A stretch of 9,407 nt of DNA, taken from NCBI GenBank assembly GCA_947496835.1, contig CANMFV010000027.1, forward strand, positions 1 through 9,407. Reading direction: 5' to 3'. Under the pieces are notes generated by a model. It was given only the letters and a program-made list of their open reading frames with translations, had not been told where the DNA came from and searched no databases. Both the position numbers and the translations under genes were made by a program. Below, piece by piece: positions 6,093 to 9,407 of this stretch (positions within the stretch are counted from its first letter, which is position 1; every line of letters begins with the position of its first letter). This stretch comes from Flavobacteriales bacterium (GTDB lineage: Bacteria; Bacteroidota; Bacteroidia; Flavobacteriales_D; Crocinitomicaceae).

Positions 6093-6120
6093 CAAAATTA
6101 AGAGCCAACATTGACCACAA
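6093..6120 (-). promoter_or_regulatory. Probable promoter of the amidase-MCE-Fe-S operon
   Basis: On the minus strand TTG (6120-6118), a 17-base spacer and TAATTTTG (6100-6093) match the Bacteroidota promoter pattern TTG-N17-23-TAnnTTTG in full. The transcript would start near 6086-6089, that is, at the ATG 6088 itself. This means either a leaderless amidase mRNA or a true start further in, such as TTG 6052 with a leader of about 35 bases. The -33 part lies inside the first codons of lptD, and the element faces the lptD promoter across about 20 bases. Confidence 0.55.
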
Positions 6121-8633
6121 GACCATTCATACAACAACTTTTCTTCGTCACATTGTTAATAATGTGCAGTTTGTCTGTCGTTACAGCCCAAGATACGCTG
6201 ATAGTCAACGATTCAAGTATGGAGAATATCATTATTTACGGTGCTGATCAACGCATTTTTAATGATGTGGAGAAAAAACAAGTTCACTTATATGGTAATG
6301 CGAAAGTAGAAATGGATGGACTCTTAATCACTGCAGGATATATTTTATTGGACCTCGATGCGAATGAAATTTCAGCGAAGTACCGATATGACCAAGATAG
6401 TAACAAAGTAGAATTTCCTGTTTTTACGGAAGGAGGAGAGACAATCACCTGTCATTCTCTAAAATACAACACTGAAACCGAAAAGGGATTCTTAGAGGAA
6501 TTAGGCATCAAACAAGATGAGTTCTATTTCCATATGGAAACGGCGAAACGACATGCGAACGATGAAATACACTTGTTAAAAGGACGTTTAACAACCTGTG
6601 ATTTAGAGGAGCCACATTACCATTTTCAATTAAGCAAGGGTGTGATAGTTCCCGAAGAACGAATTGTGACTGGACCGATGAATTTATGGATAAAAGGCAT
6701 CCCAACTCCCCTTGGTTTACCTTTTGCCTTTATTCCAACGAAAGAACAAAAAACCAATGGATTATTATTTCCTGAGTTTGTTCCTTTGTCAAATTACGGA
6801 TTTGGCGTCCAAAATTTAGGTTATTATTTCCCAATCAATGATCAATTCCAAACATCGGTTTATGCAAATTTGTATAGCCGTGGTTCTTGGGGCTTAAGAA
6901 ACGACTTAGATTATTCAAAACGATATGGATTTTCGGGAAGTATTTCCGTTGGATTCCAGCAGTTCAATTTGGGTTTCCCAACGAAAGATAAAAACAATAA
7001 ATTAAGTATCCAGTGGTCTCACCGAAAAGCTCCGAAATCCAATCCTTTTTGGACTTTTTCATCGAACGTGAATTTCATTTCAGATAACAATTCAAAAAAT
7101 AACTTAGACCCAATAAATCCAGAATATTTCACCAATTCATTTAATTCAGACATCAATATCAATCGTTCTTTCCCAGGAAAGCCATTTAACATGGGGATGA
7201 AACTTTCGATGCGTCAGAATTCCATTGCCAAAAACATTGCATTGGTGAGTCCAGTGCTCAATGCGAATTTAACGCGTGTTTTCCCCTTTAAAAATACATT
7301 TAAAACAAGCAATAAGAACTGGAAAAAAACAGTGGAACGCATCGGGTTTACCTACAATTTAGAGGGGCAAAACCGTTCTAATTTTTCTGATCAATTGCTT
7401 TCAACAGGTGATTTCTCCGCTATCTCGCAACAATTCATGAATGGATTTTCTCAATCCATGACCATTCAAACGACTTCAGGTCTTTTTGGAAACGCAATAA
7501 AAATCAATCCAACGATTAACTACGGAAATAAGATCAATTTCCAGCAAATTCAGAAATTTTACGATCCAGTTGCCAATAAAGCTCAAAATGATACCCTGCA
7601 ACAATTTGGAATGGCTCATGAAATGAATTTAAGTTTGAACTTGACCAGCGTAATTTATTCCTATTATCAATTTATTGGAAAGAACAAGCCGAAATTGCGT
7701 CACTTAATTACACCATCTGTTGGATACCGTTATGTCCCTCAATTTAATGAATTGGTCCAAGCCAATGTTGGTGTAAATCAGTCTTCAGTAAAATACTCAC
7801 CCTTTGAAAACTCGATTTATAGTGTTGGAAATTCGCAAAAAGCGTCATTATTGAATTTCGGAGTAAATAATACGATGGAATTAAAAGTTAAGTCGGATAA
7901 AGACACCTTAACAGGATTTCGAAAAATACGTTTGATTGATCAGTTATCTGTAAATGGAAATTATGATTTCATGAAAGACTCGATGCGTTTGTCGAACATT
8001 GCACTAAATCTGAGAATCAGTCCAGCTGATTGGATTAATTTCGTGTCAGGCGCTAATTTTAGTCCCTATGCATGGAACGCGAACGGGAAAACATTAAGCA
8101 CTTATGCGCTATCAAGCCAACAAGGATTGGGTCGTTTTTTAGGAACGAATTTCACTACATCGATTACAATTGCGCCAAAAAAATCCAGAGAAAAGGTCGC
8201 GAATAGCGCAGTAATAGTAAATGAGCAAAATTGGAACGCTGATTTTAATTATTATGCGCTTCATCCCGAGCGGGCAGTTTACTTTGATATTCCATGGAAA
8301 ATGAGTTTATCACATGTATATTCCATCAATGTTAATCAATCCATTTCAAGCGCGAATCCTGCTAAAAATGAATTCGTTCAAACACTCGTGATGAGTGGAG
8401 ATGTTAGTATGACAAAACGATGGAATTTATCAGGAAATTTGAATTTTAACTTGCAAGAGTTCACCTTAACAAATGCATATTTTTCCTTAAACAGGAATTT
8501 ACATTGTTGGGCATTGTCCTTCTATTATGTTCCAGTTGGAGGGAATAAAAGTTTCTTGTTTAGTATTCGAAATACGTCGTCCATTTTCAAGGATGCAAAA
8601 ATTGAAATACGCAGACCTCCGGCATTGTTGTAG
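6111..8633 (+). CDS. lptD: LPS-assembly outer-membrane protein LptD
   Basis: 840 residues. It forms the outer-membrane channel that places lipopolysaccharide in the outer leaflet, normally plugged by LptE (not in this window). A signal peptide with a hydrophobic core and VTA|Q (cut after residue 26) is followed by an OstA/LptA-like beta-jellyroll (about 35-170; QVHLYGNAKVEMDG, then LLITAGYILLDL) that continues the periplasmic bridge. The motif TTCDLEEPHYHF (161-172), the stretch WIKGIPTPLGLPFAFIPT and KTNGLLFPEF mark the entry to the barrel of the Bacteroidota LptD_2 type; the rest is alternating beta-strand sequence to the end, with NLHCWALSFYY near the C-terminus. The start is TTG 6111: an in-frame TAA at 6099-6101 rules out any earlier start, and a later one would destroy the signal peptide. 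The stop lies 3 bases from the convergent YihY gene's stop. Confidence 0.93.
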   Translation: MTTRPFIQQLFFVTLLIMCSLSVVTAQDTLIVNDSSMENIIIYGADQRIFNDVEKKQVHLYGNAKVEMDGLLITAGYILLDLDANEISAKYRYDQDSNKVEFPVFTEGGETITCHSLKYNTETEKGFLEELGIKQDEFYFHMETAKRHANDEIHLLKGRLTTCDLEEPHYHFQLSKGVIVPEERIVTGPMNLWIKGIPTPLGLPFAFIPTKEQKTNGLLFPEFVPLSNYGFGVQNLGYYFPINDQFQTSVYANLYSRGSWGLRNDLDYSKRYGFSGSISVGFQQFNLGFPTKDKNNKLSIQWSHRKAPKSNPFWTFSSNVNFISDNNSKNNLDPINPEYFTNSFNSDININRSFPGKPFNMGMKLSMRQNSIAKNIALVSPVLNANLTRVFPFKNTFKTSNKNWKKTVERIGFTYNLEGQNRSNFSDQLLSTGDFSAISQQFMNGFSQSMTIQTTSGLFGNAIKINPTINYGNKINFQQIQKFYDPVANKAQNDTLQQFGMAHEMNLSLNLTSVIYSYYQFIGKNKPKLRHLITPSVGYRYVPQFNELVQANVGVNQSSVKYSPFENSIYSVGNSQKASLLNFGVNNTMELKVKSDKDTLTGFRKIRLIDQLSVNGNYDFMKDSMRLSNIALNLRISPADWINFVSGANFSPYAWNANGKTLSTYALSSQQGLGRFLGTNFTTSITIAPKKSREKVANSAVIVNEQNWNADFNYYALHPERAVYFDIPWKMSLSHVYSINVNQSISSANPAKNEFVQTLVMSGDVSMTKRWNLSGNLNFNLQEFTLTNAYFSLNRNLHCWALSFYYVPVGGNKSFLFSIRNTSSIFKDAKIEIRRPPALL

Positions 8634-8636
8634 GAA

Positions 8637-9407
8637 TTACTTGATTCCTTGTCCAGTCATTTTCCCAACAACATAAGTAAATTTTGCTCCAAGAAAGACG
8701 ATTTGCGCTGAATAATGCACCCAAGCTAAGGTCACAAATAGCGAATTGGCAATACCGATTTTACCTAGAACGAAATAATTACGAAGGTAGTAGTTGATGA
8801 TGAATTGACTAAGAACAAGTAAAACCGAGGTAAAAATCGCTCCTTTAAAAGCGACATTCCATTGCACTTTTGCATCGGGAATGAATTTAAATACCAAGGT
8901 AAAAATCATTAAATTGCTTCCAATGGTTAGTATATTTTGAAGAATATTCAAAGAGAAATCCATGAAACCACTATGGTATTGATTCCAATTTTGTATCGCT
9001 GAAAAAATAAATACTTGCGCAAAGTAAAAGAGGATAATGATTAACGCAAAAATGGCTAAAAGTCCCATGGAGATAAAGCGAAAGCCGATAATGTCCATAA
9101 ATAAATTTTCTTCCTTTCGGTTTTTTACGTTCACATTGAAGAACTCATTCAAGCTACGTTTAAGCGAAACAAAAAATGCGGAACAACTATAAAGAAGCAC
9201 GGCAATACTGACCATTTCAAAGAAAAAATTAGGTTTATGCATGGACATGCCATTTACAACATCCATTATGGAAGTACTATCTTCCATCCCCATTTGGTTC
9301 CGAAGTAATTCCGAAACCATTTCTTTCATGTTTTTTGGTCCAACGATGCGACCAAAAATTGAACTTGTTAAATAGATAATCGGAATAAAAGCAAATAAGG
9401 TATAGTA
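8637..9407 (-). CDS. YihY/BrkB family membrane protein, C-terminal part (5' end outside window)
   Basis: 256 residues are visible; the frame stays open to the right edge, so the ATG at 9329 is internal and not the start. The sequence begins YYTLFAFIPIIYL, the family's 'a.aFytlfal.Pil.l' first conserved helix segment, and ends with WVHYSAQIVFLGAKFTYVVG, matching the late YihY signature 'W.yyssqi.llGAeft'. About six membrane helices are visible in this part, separated by a charged loop (NVKNRKEENLF) typical for the family. Some members were once called ribonuclease BN, which was later shown to be a mistake; the true function is unknown, with transport suggested. The short C-terminus after the last helix (about 6 residues, GKMTGQGIK region) is normal for small members. 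It is transcribed convergently with lptD. Confidence 0.88.
   Translation of the reverse strand, partial: YYTLFAFIPIIYLTSSIFGRIVGPKNMKEMVSELLRNQMGMEDSTSIMDVVNGMSMHKPNFFFEMVSIAVLLYSCSAFFVSLKRSLNEFFNVNVKNRKEENLFMDIIGFRFISMGLLAIFALIIILFYFAQVFIFSAIQNWNQYHSGFMDFSLNILQNILTIGSNLMIFTLVFKFIPDAKVQWNVAFKGAIFTSVLLVLSQFIINYYLRNYFVLGKIGIANSLFVTLAWVHYSAQIVFLGAKFTYVVGKMTGQGIK

Noticed and set aside
8632..8649. Inverted repeat AGGAAT-N6-ATTCCT at the lptD/YihY convergent boundary, possible two-way terminator.
   Set aside because: The stem is only 6 bp with two G-C pairs, and no T-run follows on either strand, so it is too weak to call a terminator.

Overview
The window looks like chromosomal DNA from a low-GC member of the Bacteroidota, most likely Flavobacteriales and perhaps near Fluviicola/Crocinitomicaceae; the family placement is inference. 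The reasons are AT-rich coding sequence, A-rich leaders instead of Shine-Dalgarno sites, promoter elements of the Bacteroidota TAnnTTTG type, and typically Bacteroidota protein variants: an LptD of the LptD_2 kind, a single-MCE-domain MlaD-like protein with a C-terminal FSVFGKK motif, and a small lipoprotein with a KRxYxxGF motif. I see no mobile element, tRNA, rRNA, CRISPR array or long repeat.

Layout from left to right: (i) bases 1-339 hold the 3' end of a plus-strand aldehyde dehydrogenase-like gene that ends before a catalytic half. (ii) Bases 414-1327 hold a two-gene plus-strand unit, a lipoprotein with a C-terminal YqaE/Pmp3 domain followed by a small DUF2752 membrane protein. (iii) Bases 6088 down to 1324 hold a tightly packed minus-strand operon of five genes: periplasmic N-acetylmuramoyl-L-alanine amidase, MlaD-like MCE protein, membrane-bound 4Fe-4S dicluster protein, two-CCG-domain Fe-S protein, and a 140-residue conserved protein of unknown function. 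(iv) Bases 6111-8633 hold lptD on the plus strand, divergent from the operon. (v) Bases 8637-9407 hold the 3' part of a minus-strand YihY/BrkB-type membrane protein gene that runs off the right edge.

Functionally, the centre is a cell-envelope locus. LptD inserts lipopolysaccharide in the outer membrane, the MCE protein should carry lipids across the periplasm, and the amidase cuts peptidoglycan. Embedded in the operon is a redox pair that together has the domain set of the fused EtfD/FadF/EMO proteins (cytochrome b-like membrane part, two 4Fe-4S clusters, two CCG domains). This suggests an electron-transfer-flavoprotein:menaquinone oxidoreductase split over two genes. Lipid transport, wall cleavage and a probable fatty-acid-oxidation electron exit are therefore under one transcript, which is the most interesting feature here.

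The lptD/amidase boundary is unusual: two good TAnnTTTG elements face each other, each within or next to the other gene's 5' end, and several genes (lptD, the MCE gene, probably the DUF2752 gene) appear to start with TTG.
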